Source of the DNA: Helicobacter sp. TUL
Lineage (GTDB): Bacteria; Campylobacterota; Campylobacteria; Campylobacterales; Helicobacteraceae
Assembly (NCBI RefSeq): GCF_002287135.1
Contig: NZ_NESU01000002.1
Location: 62,001-126,000, forward strand
DNA: 64,000 bases
Direction: 5' to 3'
The position numbers and the translations under genes were made by a program. The notes under the pieces were generated by a model that was given only the letters and a program-made list of their open reading frames with translations, was not told where the DNA came from and made no database searches. How positions within the stretch are numbered: position 1 is the stretch's first letter; each line of letters begins with the position of its first letter. This document shows positions 9,211 through 17,616 of this stretch, one piece after another.

Positions 9211-10054
9211 GATGTTTTGTAAGGTATCTTATCAAATCCGCAAGAGTTTTTTTCAAGTTTTTGCGCTCAACAACCATATCAATAAGTCCGTGTTCTAGCA
9301 AAAATTCGGCAGTTTGAAAGCCCTGTGGTAAGTCCGCACCAATAGTTTGTTTAATAACGCGAGGACCAGCAAAACCGATGATTGCACCTGGTTCGGCAAT
9401 AATCACATCTCCCAAAAATGCAAAACTTGCACTTACGCCACCAAATGTCGGATCGCTAAGCACAGAGATAAAAGGAAGCTTGGCGGCAGAAAGTTTGTTG
9501 AGTGCAGCAGATGTTTTTGCCATTTGCATAAGTGAGTAAGTGGATTCTTGCATTCTTGCACCACCGCTTGTAGAGCATATGACAAGGGCTTGGTGTTTTT
9601 GGATAGCGCGATTGATAGCGCGCACAATTTTTTCACCCTCTACAGAACCCAAAGAACCGCCCATAAAGGAGAAATCAAACACAACAAGTTGTATGCTGAT
9701 ACCATCAATAAAGGCTTCTCCTGCTATCGTAGAGCTTGGTCTACCGCTTTTTTGCTCACCTTCTTGGATTCGTTGTTTGTAGCTTTTTTTATCCACAAAC
9801 TCTAGGGGATCGACAGGACGCAAGTCTTTATCATACTCCTCAAAACTTCCAGTATCGCATAAAAGCTCAATTCTCTCTTGTGCAGAGATTCTAAGATGGT
9901 GATTGCATTTGGGGCATACTTGTGATTGAGAAAAGACTTCTTTGTAATACATAAGCGCATTACAATTAGGGCATTTTACCCAATGTGAAGGCGCTTCATT
10001 CTTTTGGGCGCGTGGCTCAGCTTTTTTGGATTTGAAGAAATCGCTAAATGACAT
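9185..10054 (-). CDS. accD: Acetyl-CoA carboxylase carboxyltransferase, beta subunit
   Basis: The 289-residue protein catalyses, with AccA, transfer of the carboxyl group from biotin to acetyl-CoA, the first step of fatty acid synthesis. A four-cysteine zinc ribbon is visible near the N-terminus (CPNCNALMYYK and VCPKCNHH, about residues 28-52). The crotonase-like core includes GGSLGSVEGEKIVRAI, SGGARMQES and DPTFGGVSASFA. Length and motifs are complete. It follows the inositol-monophosphatase-like gene by 3 bases. Confidence 0.96.
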   Translation of the reverse strand: MSFSDFFKSKKAEPRAQKNEAPSHWVKCPNCNALMYYKEVFSQSQVCPKCNHHLRISAQERIELLCDTGSFEEYDKDLRPVDPLEFVDKKSYKQRIQEGEQKSGRPSSTIAGEAFIDGISIQLVVFDFSFMGGSLGSVEGEKIVRAINRAIQKHQALVICSTSGGARMQESTYSLMQMAKTSAALNKLSAAKLPFISVLSDPTFGGVSASFAFLGDVIIAEPGAIIGFAGPRVIKQTIGADLPQGFQTAEFLLEHGLIDMVVERKNLKKTLADLIRYLTKHHEVQPILY

Positions 10055-10057
10055 AAC

Positions 10058-10834
10058 CTAATCCTTGCTTTGTGTGAGAAGTTGCGTAATGGTATCAAAA
10101 ATTTGCTTATCTTTGCTTATAAGCAAAAAATCTTCATTATGGTTTATATGTAGCCCTTGTGCGAGAAATAGCCCTGCTTTGCTATCATAATGGCGTATCT
10201 TGCCTACAAAAAGCATAAAACTTACTTCGTGAGCCATACTGATAGAGAGCGCACTTGCCCCCAAAGATCGGAATTTTAGATGATGAGCAAATAAGAGATT
10301 TGCAATGCTGGGATTTGAGTAGGCTTTTTCAAAAATGCCACATTTTGAGTTTTTGGTGTGGATTAATGGCATGGGTTTTGGGTTATTGAGATCTAATGTA
10401 AAAAGAAGATCATTACTTCGTGCTATGAGCGTTTTGGTGCAAAAATTTATTACAACAGCTTCTTTGCAATTTCCTTGTTTATCGCACAATGCCACAGAAG
10501 CACCATAATAGGGAATGTGTGAGAGAAAATTATCACTTCCATCAAGTGGATCAAGAATAATAAGAGAATCTGTGGGTTTTGGAGATAAAATCATGCCGCT
10601 TTCTTCAGAATCTATGTCTGCAAGATGTGATAGATGTTTGATAAAGATTCTTTGGCATTCTAAATCCGCACCTATGCTAATATCGCCACCGACACCTTGC
10701 GTGTGTTTTACAAAAAGTGTGTTATCTTTGGAATCTAAGAGTGTGATAATTTCTTTTGTAGCTTGTATGCTTGCGGTTAGAAATTCTGTGAGCTGGATAT
10801 TTGGCGTGTGTGGTTTGATAATGTCTGGATTCAT
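10058..10834 (-). CDS. Inositol monophosphatase-family phosphatase
   Basis: The 258-residue protein has the lithium-sensitive phosphatase metal motif IILDPLDGSDNF (about residues 91-102) and an upstream acidic site IDSEESG. This family dephosphorylates inositol phosphate, 3'-phosphoadenosine 5'-phosphate (CysQ) or fructose 1,6-bisphosphate, and the true substrate cannot be chosen here. The C-terminal metal motif normally written W-D-x-A appears altered (RHYDSKAGLFLAQG). The ATG at 10834 follows AAGGAC. It is the first gene of the leftward accD run. Confidence 0.8.
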   Translation of the reverse strand: MNPDIIKPHTPNIQLTEFLTASIQATKEIITLLDSKDNTLFVKHTQGVGGDISIGADLECQRIFIKHLSHLADIDSEESGMILSPKPTDSLIILDPLDGSDNFLSHIPYYGASVALCDKQGNCKEAVVINFCTKTLIARSNDLLFTLDLNNPKPMPLIHTKNSKCGIFEKAYSNPSIANLLFAHHLKFRSLGASALSISMAHEVSFMLFVGKIRHYDSKAGLFLAQGLHINHNEDFLLISKDKQIFDTITQLLTQSKD

Positions 10835-10905
10835 ACAAAGTCCTTATAAATACACATAGTTTTGCGTTTATATCGGTTATATCTTTTGAAACACTAAAAA
10901 TGGTG

Positions 10906-10911
10906 TATAAT
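10906..10911 (+). promoter_or_regulatory. -10 box for recO
   Basis: TATAAT preceded by TGG lies 40 bases before the ATG at 10951. It falls inside the longer open frame that begins at 10900, which supports the downstream start for recO. Confidence 0.6.
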
Positions 10912-10950
10912 TATGCTAGAGTTTTCTTAAAGAAAGATACTATTTATACT

Positions 10951-11571
10951 ATGCAGGGCTATATCTTAAAAGTCATACCAACTAAAACACAAGATTTAAT
11001 CGTAAAGATTCTCACTTCACAAAGCTTTCGGAGTTTTTATCGGTTTTATGGGGCGCGTCATAGCACCATAGGTTTGGGGTATAAGATTGATTTTGAGGAA
11101 CAAGCTAATACACATTTTTTGCCCCAAGTCCGCCATATTTTGCATTTATCCTTTGGGTGGGAGCGTGAATGGGAGCGTGTGTATGTATGGCAACGATTTT
11201 TGGGTTTATTAGAGCGACATTTAGATGAAGTGTATGAGGTAGGGGAATTTTATTTTGGGCTTTTGGATATGAGTGCCAAAAAAATCGCCAAACAAAATCC
11301 ATTTCGTGTGCTTTTAGAATCGTATGCAAGTTTGTTGGAATATGAGGGGCGTTTGGGGCGACAGGAAGAAAATCGTTGTTTTATTTGTGATGGAATCTTA
11401 GAATCTCACATCGCTTTAGGTAGAGCCTTTTTGTTTGCTCACCCTCATTGTGTGCAAGGATTTGTCTTTGAAAAATCACAGATTCTAGAGTTTTTTACGC
11501 ACACTTCGACATTGCACCTAGAAGACACACAGGTGCAAAAATTATGGCAAATCCTTTGTTTAGGACTTTAG
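10951..11571 (+). CDS. recO: RecO-like recombination/repair protein
   Basis: The 206-residue protein begins MQGYILKVIPTKTQDLIVKIL, the N-terminal OB-fold strand of RecO. I place the start at 10951 rather than 10900 because a -10 box overlaps the extra codons. A cysteine/histidine cluster in the C-terminal half (CFICDG ... HPHC) matches the RecO zinc-binding region. RecO helps load RecA onto SSB-coated single strands. The protein is shorter than E. coli RecO (242), as is common in this genus, where the family is divergent. Confidence 0.82.
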   Translation: MQGYILKVIPTKTQDLIVKILTSQSFRSFYRFYGARHSTIGLGYKIDFEEQANTHFLPQVRHILHLSFGWEREWERVYVWQRFLGLLERHLDEVYEVGEFYFGLLDMSAKKIAKQNPFRVLLESYASLLEYEGRLGRQEENRCFICDGILESHIALGRAFLFAHPHCVQGFVFEKSQILEFFTHTSTLHLEDTQVQKLWQILCLGL

Positions 11572-11582
11572 TGGAGGTTTAT

Positions 11583-12017
11583 ATGAATGATAAAAATATA
11601 TTACAAAAAAGAATTGTTTCGTGGATTTTTCTTATTGGGGCAATTATGTTAGAAGTCATAGGCGTGAGTATGCTTAAGGTGATTGCTAATCCTATCGTGG
11701 GCAATATTGTTATGATTGTTTTTGTGAATCTCTCATATGTATTGATGGCGTTTGCACTTCTTGGGATTGCGCTTGGCGTAGCGTATTCTGTATGGGAAAT
11801 TTTGGGGCTTGTAGGGATTATAGTTGTTAGTTTTGTATTTTTTGAACCCGAACTCACGACATACCAATATGTAGGGATTGTATTGGGGTCTTTGGGGATT
11901 GTGTGTGTAATTATGGGTGAAAAGCATGAAGATTGTGAATCTATGCAGGATTCTTGTGATGAGGAGAGTGTGTCAAGCGTATCTTCTCATAATGATATAT
12001 CTCATATAAAGGCGTAA
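11583..12017 (+). CDS. Small multidrug resistance (SMR) family protein, first of a pair
   Basis: The 144-residue protein starts at ATG 11583 after GGAGG. Four transmembrane helices are followed by an acidic, Ser-rich tail of about 30 residues (from about residue 112) that is unusual for SMR proteins, which are normally about 105 residues. The first helix carries the conserved glutamate (AIMLEVIGVSMLKV). SMR proteins export cationic compounds or guanidinium by proton exchange. The neighbouring second SMR gene 1 base downstream suggests a heterodimer like YkkCD or EbrAB. Confidence 0.87.
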   Translation: MNDKNILQKRIVSWIFLIGAIMLEVIGVSMLKVIANPIVGNIVMIVFVNLSYVLMAFALLGIALGVAYSVWEILGLVGIIVVSFVFFEPELTTYQYVGIVLGSLGIVCVIMGEKHEDCESMQDSCDEESVSSVSSHNDISHIKA

Positions 12018-12018
12018 T

Positions 12019-12336
12019 ATGGGATTTGCTTGTATTGTATTGTCAGGGATTTTAGATGTATTTGCCAACCTTGCGTTACAAAAGTCAAATGGCTTTAGAA
12101 ATATAAAATGGGGATTTTTGGCTTTAGTGCTTGTAGATGGAGCATTCCTACTCCTTTCTGCCGCAATATCTTGGTATGATATTGTTTTGCCTGTTGCATA
12201 TACGCTGTGGGGGGCTATAGGTGTGCTTGGTTCTGTGGCTGGAGGTTATTATTTTTTTGGACAAAGTCTTAAGTCCATAGGATATATTGGAATAATCTTA
12301 ATAATAACAGCGGTGGGATTATTGAATTTTGCATAA
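12019..12336 (+). CDS. SMR family protein, second of a pair
   Basis: The 105-residue protein has four hydrophobic helices, the standard SMR length. The first helix has CIVLSGILDVFANLALQKS, in which the conserved Glu14 of SMR pumps is replaced by Asp (position 13). Paired SMR systems often have one subunit with altered residues, so this supports a heterodimeric pump with the upstream protein. The gene starts one base after the upstream stop. A hairpin follows immediately. Confidence 0.86.
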   Translation: MGFACIVLSGILDVFANLALQKSNGFRNIKWGFLALVLVDGAFLLLSAAISWYDIVLPVAYTLWGAIGVLGSVAGGYYFFGQSLKSIGYIGIILIITAVGLLNFA

Positions 12337-12338
12337 GG

Positions 12339-12356
12339 GCGTGGGGAAACCCACGC
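12339..12356. terminator. Hairpin between convergent SMR and cjaA-like genes
   Basis: A perfect seven-base-pair stem GCGTGGG/CCCACGC with a GAAA tetraloop fills the 25-base gap between convergent genes. No T run follows on either strand, so bidirectional termination is likely but not certain. Confidence 0.55.
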
Positions 12357-12361
12357 TTGGC

Positions 12362-13201
12362 TTAGAATACGACATCAGATGGTTGAATATCTGAGCCATA
12401 TATAGGAGCTAATGTTTGCTCATACGCTTCAAAGAGGAATTTTTCTTCAGTGAGTGTTTGGATTTCTTGGTTAAGCCATTCTAAAAGTTCTGTATTTCCT
12501 TTTTTGACTGCTGGAGCAATAACATCAGAATCTCCTAACTCTTTGATACCAACGCTAAATTCTGGATTCTCTTTTGCCCATGCAAAAAGTAGCGTATTAT
12601 CATGTGCGAGTGCATCACCTCTACCATCTTTGAGGGCAGCAAATGTTTCGGTATTTTGCTCAAATTTTAAAAGTTTGATATTTGGGTAGTTTTTTGTGAA
12701 ATAAAAATCCGCTGTTGTCCCTTTATTGACAAGCAGTGTCTTATCTTGGAGTTGGGCTATATCTGTGATTGTGCCATCTTTACTCACCACACCCAAAGCA
12801 ACTTTCATATAAGGCTTAGCAAAATCTACAACTTCCTCTCTTTGTGGCGTTTTTGTGAAGTTTGCCATAATAATATCTACTTTATTAGATCGCAAAAATT
12901 CCACACGATTAGCCGCTTCAACGCTTATAAATTGTATTTTGTTTTCATCACCTAGCAAATCTTTGGCAATTCTTTTGGCTATGACAATGTCAAAACCTGC
13001 ATTCTCGCCTTGTGTATTGATGTAGCCAAATGGTGGTTTATCACCAAAAACACCCACAATTAATGTTCCACGATTTTTGATTACTTCAAGTCCGTTTTGC
13101 GCGCTAGATTCTCCTTTATTAGAATCTGAACAAGCACCTAAAAACAGAGCTAGCATAATGCTAAAATTTGCGAGTATCACACGCCACATTTTTGTATTCA
13201 T
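12362..13201 (-). CDS. Amino-acid ABC transporter solute-binding lipoprotein (CjaA-like)
   Basis: The 279-residue protein has a signal peptide ending in a lipobox, FLGAC (Cys24), then a family 3 solute-binding fold: GTLIVGVFGDKPPFGY, GFDIVIAKRIA, DIIMANFTKTPQR and GTTADFYF are all typical of polar amino-acid binders. It resembles the Campylobacter CjaA/PEB1 group (cysteine or aspartate/glutamate uptake); the ligand is inferred only. The ATG at 13201 follows GGAG. No permease or ATPase gene is adjacent, so it must use components encoded elsewhere. Confidence 0.87.
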   Translation of the reverse strand: MNTKMWRVILANFSIMLALFLGACSDSNKGESSAQNGLEVIKNRGTLIVGVFGDKPPFGYINTQGENAGFDIVIAKRIAKDLLGDENKIQFISVEAANRVEFLRSNKVDIIMANFTKTPQREEVVDFAKPYMKVALGVVSKDGTITDIAQLQDKTLLVNKGTTADFYFTKNYPNIKLLKFEQNTETFAALKDGRGDALAHDNTLLFAWAKENPEFSVGIKELGDSDVIAPAVKKGNTELLEWLNQEIQTLTEEKFLFEAYEQTLAPIYGSDIQPSDVVF

Positions 13202-13300
13202 CTCATCTCCTTTTATGTTACAATGGTATTTAAGTTATCTAACTTAAAGGACATAAATTATACCAAAATATTTAGTTTGGTGGCGATTATAAGGAAATGT

Positions 13301-14791
13301 ATGACACAGATGACACAAACTAGAGGCAAGGGCGATAAAGATAATGTAAGCTTTGCGGACGCTATGCTTAACCCAAGTGCGAGTTTTGGAGGATTGTATA
13401 CTCTCTCGCGCCTTCCGCATTTTACACCACATATGTTGCAAGAATTTGAGAATCTCTCTTATATAGAGCTTTGCAAACGCGTATTTGAGCTTTTGGATTT
13501 GGGAGTTGAGAATGAGCTTTTGGATTTTGCACTGCAAACTTATGCGAGCTTTGATGATCCACATACACCTGTGAATCTTGCACAATATGATGAGAATCTG
13601 TTTGTATTAGAGCTTTATCACGGACCTACAAGGGCGTTTAAAGATATGGCACTTCAGCCATTTGGGCGTATGATTCAGAGTTTTGGAAAAGGCAAAAAGT
13701 ATTTGATTTTAGTAGCTACAAGTGGGGATACAGGACCTGCGACTTTGGAGAGTTTTGCCAAAGAACATCTTGGAGAGGATTGTAGTATCAATGTGGTATG
13801 TCTGTATCCCAAAGATGGCACTTCAGATGTCCAACGCCTGCAGATGGTAACCACAGATTCTGCAAATCTCAAAGTGCTTGGCATTGAGGGTAATTTTGAT
13901 GATGCACAGCATACGCTAAAATCTTTATTGCAAGATACAGAATTTATAGAGTTTTTGCATAACAAGGGCATTGCACTCTCTGCGGCAAATTCTGTGAATA
14001 TTGGGCGTGTGGTTTTTCAGATTATCTATCATATTTGGGCGTATTGTCGGCTTTGTAAAGATGGTGTGCTTGAGCATATGCAACCTCTTAATATTATCGT
14101 GCCTAGTGGGAATTTCGGTAATATTTTGGGCGCGTTTTATGCTAAAAAAATGGGTGTGCCATTGGGCAAGCTTATTAGTGCTTCAAATGCCAATAATATT
14201 TTGTATGATTTTATTACTACAGGGGTTTATGATATACGCGACAGAGAGCTTTTAAAGACTTCTTCACCCGCTATGGATATTATCAAAAGCTCCAATGTGG
14301 AACGAGTGTTGTTTGAGCTTTTTGGTGCGCAACGCACAAAAGAATGTATGCAATCCCTTCAAAATACTGGAGTATATAAGCTAGATTCTAAGGAATTAGA
14401 GGCGTTGCAAGGGTATTTTGCAGCAAGTTTTTGTAATGACGCACAATGCAAGGACTTGATTGCGGAATCTTTTGCAAATGGGTATCTTTTGGATCCTCAC
14501 ACAGCATGTGGGATAAAGGCATATAAGGAATTCGCAGCAAAAGAAGATAATGGCGCCAAATTTGTGCTTTGTTCAACAGCACAATGGAGTAAATTTGCAC
14601 CAACTGTGGCAGAGGCATTGGGCGCAACTAAGAATCTTAATGATAAAGAGGCAATCGAGTTTATATTGTCCTTAGATAGCACCCAAAAGCTTACGCCACA
14701 TATTGCAAGGCTTTTTGATAAGCCTGTGGTGCATAATGAAGTTGTGAGCGTTGATAAGGTCAAACACACCATTATGCAGTGGTTGCAATAG
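13301..14791 (+). CDS. thrC: Threonine synthase
   Basis: The 496-residue enzyme converts O-phosphohomoserine to threonine with PLP. The start is placed at ATG 13301 directly after AAGGAAATGT; an upstream in-frame start at 13223 adds residues unlike the family. The N-terminal YLSRLP-type region (GLYTLSRLPHF) and the PLP-lysine motif HGPTRAFKDMALQ (Lys at about 113) are present, as are TSGDTGPA and PSGNFGNILGAF. The length fits the long, yeast/E. coli-type ThrC. A small membrane protein gene follows with 11 bases between. Confidence 0.95.
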   Translation: MTQMTQTRGKGDKDNVSFADAMLNPSASFGGLYTLSRLPHFTPHMLQEFENLSYIELCKRVFELLDLGVENELLDFALQTYASFDDPHTPVNLAQYDENLFVLELYHGPTRAFKDMALQPFGRMIQSFGKGKKYLILVATSGDTGPATLESFAKEHLGEDCSINVVCLYPKDGTSDVQRLQMVTTDSANLKVLGIEGNFDDAQHTLKSLLQDTEFIEFLHNKGIALSAANSVNIGRVVFQIIYHIWAYCRLCKDGVLEHMQPLNIIVPSGNFGNILGAFYAKKMGVPLGKLISASNANNILYDFITTGVYDIRDRELLKTSSPAMDIIKSSNVERVLFELFGAQRTKECMQSLQNTGVYKLDSKELEALQGYFAASFCNDAQCKDLIAESFANGYLLDPHTACGIKAYKEFAAKEDNGAKFVLCSTAQWSKFAPTVAEALGATKNLNDKEAIEFILSLDSTQKLTPHIARLFDKPVVHNEVVSVDKVKHTIMQWLQ

Positions 14792-14802
14792 GAGGCAATA
14801 AT

Positions 14803-14988
14803 ATGGATATTACGACCAAAAATTGGCTTATTCCGAGTATCGCGTTTTTCTTGTTTTTGTATGTGATGGTGCTCTTGGCAATTTTTGCTTACAGAGATTC
14901 TAAAATGCCGCTTTTTGAAGGTGCGCAAAATAGCTCGGTAACGACTATTGAGGATTTTCAAAAAGAACTTAATAAATACGCAAATTGA
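14803..14988 (+). CDS. Small single-span membrane protein, unknown
   Basis: The 61-residue product starts at ATG 14803 after a strong GGAGG. One hydrophobic helix spans about residues 8-29 (PSIAFFLFLYVMVLLAIFAY), followed by a polar tail of about 30 residues. I do not recognise the family. It lies between thrC and flgM, and a possible sigma-28 site separates it from flgM, so it more likely belongs with thrC in transcription. The good ribosome site supports it as a real gene. Confidence 0.7.
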   Translation: MDITTKNWLIPSIAFFLFLYVMVLLAIFAYRDSKMPLFEGAQNSSVTTIEDFQKELNKYAN

Positions 14989-14990
14989 GA

Positions 14991-15029
14991 TTTAAGACAT
15001 CAAAGTTTTAGTCGATTTTGTGATACAAT
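14991..15029 (+). promoter_or_regulatory. Possible sigma-28 promoter and -10 box upstream of flgM
   Basis: TTTAAG (14991-14996) is followed after 16 bases by CGATTT (15013-15018), close to the epsilonproteobacterial FliA pattern with a CGATWT -10 element. An alternative sigma-70 -10 box TACAAT lies at 15024-15029. Either could drive flgM-flgN-flgK. Confidence 0.45.
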
Positions 15030-15056
15030 AGATAAAAAACTAGAGGTGTAAAAATT

Positions 15057-15290
15057 ATGGTTAGTGGTGTAAATTCTTCTATCGTAGCCACCAATGCCTT
15101 AGGTGTTAATCGTAATCAGAGGCGTGATGGCGGTATCCAAGCACAAGGAAATGAAGAGAATAAAGAAATGGTAAAAGAAGTAGCATTTGATAAAGTAAGT
15201 GATATTAAAGAAAGAATTGCCAAAGGCACATACGTTATCGATATTGATAAAACTTCTAGGAAAATGGCATCAGATTTGCTTAATCTCTAA
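15057..15290 (+). CDS. flgM: Anti-sigma-28 factor FlgM
   Basis: The 77-residue protein has the disordered, polar N-terminus and the conserved C-terminal sigma-binding helix region (VSDIKERIAKGTYVIDIDKTSRKMASDLL) of FlgM, which holds FliA inactive until the hook is complete. It precedes flgN- and flgK-like genes, the same order as in Campylobacter jejuni. A possible sigma-28 promoter upstream would give negative feedback. Confidence 0.92.
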   Translation: MVSGVNSSIVATNALGVNRNQRRDGGIQAQGNEENKEMVKEVAFDKVSDIKERIAKGTYVIDIDKTSRKMASDLLNL

Positions 15291-15329
15291 AACATTCGCC
15301 CTTTGTGGCGGTATTTTAGGGAGTGAAGA

Positions 15330-15764
15330 ATGTTACAGCAGTATTTAGATGGTGCTATTGCAGATGTCAATAGCCTTATAGATCTTACCAATCAAGATAT
15401 AGCAGATATTCAAGTCGCCAATAATGAGGCGATATTCTCTCGTAATACACAAAAAAATTCCCTCATCAAATCTTTTGAACAAAAAAAATCTCTTATGGAA
15501 CAAGAGATGCAAAAACTCATACAATCTCACGATAATAAGCCTCTTGCAGAAATTTTGCAGCTTGAACCAGAGATTGATAAAGGGTTGGGAGATTTACGCC
15601 AATCACTCCAATCACTTAAAGATCTCAATAATGCGTATGCAAAGAGTGTATTTGCAGTGAGTGAGTTTTATGATTCACTATTGCGTAGGCTTGTCCCTTG
15701 TGAAGATGGTGGTTATAGCAATCCTAGTAAAACAAAAAGCCATCTTGTGCAGATTCAAGTCTAG
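15330..15764 (+). CDS. flgN: FlgN-like flagellar chaperone
   Basis: The 144-residue protein is almost entirely helical and coiled-coil, with a small C-terminal polar tail. It shows no strong motif, but size, composition and position directly upstream of flgK match FlgN, the export chaperone for FlgK and FlgL. An A8 run lies within the gene near 15481. The ATG at 15330 follows GGGAG. Assignment relies mainly on context. Confidence 0.72.
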   Translation: MLQQYLDGAIADVNSLIDLTNQDIADIQVANNEAIFSRNTQKNSLIKSFEQKKSLMEQEMQKLIQSHDNKPLAEILQLEPEIDKGLGDLRQSLQSLKDLNNAYAKSVFAVSEFYDSLLRRLVPCEDGGYSNPSKTKSHLVQIQV

Positions 15765-15776
15765 CGAGGTTGTGTA

Positions 15777-17597
15777 ATGGGTGGCATTCTCTCTTCTCTT
15801 AACACTTCTTATACGGGCTTGCAAGCGCATCAAGTTATGGTTGATGTGACAGGCAACAACATTTCTAATGCTAGTGATGAGTTTTATAGCCGTCAAAAAG
15901 TTGTGGTGCGCCCCGAGAAGCCTATTTATTTTCAAGATTATAATTTGGGTCGTGGCGTTAGTATCGAGACAATAGCAAGAGCGCACGATGAGTTTGTTTT
16001 TTCACGATATAGGCGCGCCAATGAAGAATCACAATTTTATGATACGCATTTTACCTATTTACGCGAGGCTAGTGCCTTTTTTCCTGAAGTCGATGGCGTG
16101 GGGATTTATAATGATTTAGAGCGCTATTTTGATGCGTGGAAAGATCTTGCCAAAAATTCTAGTGATCCAGCACAAAAACAAAACCTTGCCAAAGATACCA
16201 AGACGCTTACGAACAATATCCAAGAAACAAGAAGGCGTCTTGAGATTTTGCAACGCAAGGCAAGTGATGAGCTAGAAGTGGTAGTCAAGGAAGTGAATCT
16301 TGCGGCTAAAGAAATTGCAGAAATTAATAAAAAACTTAAAGAAATGGAAGATGGCTTGGAGCTTAAACAAGCCAATGAGTTGCGTGATAGGCGCGATGAG
16401 CTAGAATTTAATCTTCAGACACTTATTGGTGCAAATGTGTTTAAAAATCACCTAAAGAGTGATTATTCCGTGCATCCTATGCGCGCGGATTTTGATGATG
16501 AATATGTGCTAAATATTGGTCGTGGATTTAATATCGTTGATGGTGCGATGTATCACCCCATAGTCTTAGAAAAAGAAGATAATGCCAATCATCTTTGCCG
16601 TGTGTATTTTCAAGGCGATGATTTTAAGCGTGTAGAAATTACCGAAAAGCTTACACAAGGCAAGGCAGGATCGCTTATAGCATTATATAGTAGCGGTGTA
16701 GACGGCACACCTGTAGGCAAGATTCAAGATTATATCAATCTTCTTGATGTTTTTGCCAAGGGCTTTATCGAGGCAACAAATGCGATATATGCCCAGAGTG
16801 CAACCAATCTCGTTAAAAGCGATAAGCTTGATATTTGGGGTAAATATGCGCTTTTAGATTCTAATTACAATATTAAAGAAGGTAGTTTTGATGTCATTGT
16901 GTATAACACCACAGGCGAAGAAATGGTGCGAAAAACGATTAACATCGATAGAATCACAACAATTTATGATGTCGTAAAGGCGATTAATGCTAACACAGAT
17001 GATAATAAAGACAATAATCCGCTCAATGATGTTGATGATTATTTCCGCGCTTATTATGATGATGTTGCCAAAGAGTTTGTGATACAAGCCAAAGACCCCG
17101 CAAAGGGCTTGTATGTTTCTATCAAGGATAATGGTAGCAATTTTACTGGAGCATTTGGGCTTAATCGATTTTTTGATGGCAATAGCGCTAAGGATATAGA
17201 GTTAAATCAAGAATATATCAAAGATTCAACGCTTATACGTCCGTGGCTTGCACCAGTTAATGGAAATTTTGATGTCGCTAATATGATGCAGCAACTCCAA
17301 TATGATGAAGTGGATTTTAGTATTGATAAATTTACTCAAAAGCAAATGCGGATTCCAGAGTTTTTTCAATTTCTCACAGGGCGTGTTGCGACACAAACCG
17401 AACAAACCCAACGCACCAAAGAGACCAAAGATTCTGTGCTTTCTGCTGTCAAAAAGGAGCATTTGGCAATTTCGCAAGTAAGCGTTGATGAAGAAATGGT
17501 GAATCTTATCAAGTTTCAAGGTGGGTATGCAGCAAATGCCAAAGTCATCACTACCATTGATAGAATGATTGAAACGCTACTTGGTATCAAGCAATAA
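15777..17597 (+). CDS. flgK: Flagellar hook-associated protein 1
   Basis: The 606-residue protein forms the first hook-filament junction ring. The N-terminal flagellar rod signature is clear (SLNTSYTGLQAHQVMVDVTGNNISNAS), and the C-terminus has the matching FlgK/rod helix (VDEEMVNLIKFQGGYAANAKVI ... TIDRMIETLLGI). The ATG at 15777 follows GCGAGG. No AGAWTCT motif copy occurs from 14.9 to 16.85 kb, spanning flgM-flgN and the first half of flgK. Confidence 0.95.
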   Translation: MGGILSSLNTSYTGLQAHQVMVDVTGNNISNASDEFYSRQKVVVRPEKPIYFQDYNLGRGVSIETIARAHDEFVFSRYRRANEESQFYDTHFTYLREASAFFPEVDGVGIYNDLERYFDAWKDLAKNSSDPAQKQNLAKDTKTLTNNIQETRRRLEILQRKASDELEVVVKEVNLAAKEIAEINKKLKEMEDGLELKQANELRDRRDELEFNLQTLIGANVFKNHLKSDYSVHPMRADFDDEYVLNIGRGFNIVDGAMYHPIVLEKEDNANHLCRVYFQGDDFKRVEITEKLTQGKAGSLIALYSSGVDGTPVGKIQDYINLLDVFAKGFIEATNAIYAQSATNLVKSDKLDIWGKYALLDSNYNIKEGSFDVIVYNTTGEEMVRKTINIDRITTIYDVVKAINANTDDNKDNNPLNDVDDYFRAYYDDVAKEFVIQAKDPAKGLYVSIKDNGSNFTGAFGLNRFFDGNSAKDIELNQEYIKDSTLIRPWLAPVNGNFDVANMMQQLQYDEVDFSIDKFTQKQMRIPEFFQFLTGRVATQTEQTQRTKETKDSVLSAVKKEHLAISQVSVDEEMVNLIKFQGGYAANAKVITTIDRMIETLLGIKQ

Positions 17598-17616
17598 ATC
17601 TATTTTTGTCTCTGTA

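Noticed and set aside
15481-15488. A8 run in the flgN-like gene considered as a coding phase-variation switch
   Set aside because: Runs of eight A or T occur in several ordinary genes of the window (for example near 1317, 39430, 43309 and 54816), so this is background for AT-rich DNA.
15765-15776. Sigma-54 promoter looked for upstream of flgK
   Set aside because: No GG-N10-GC type element with the expected flanks was found, and flgK is closely spaced to the upstream gene.
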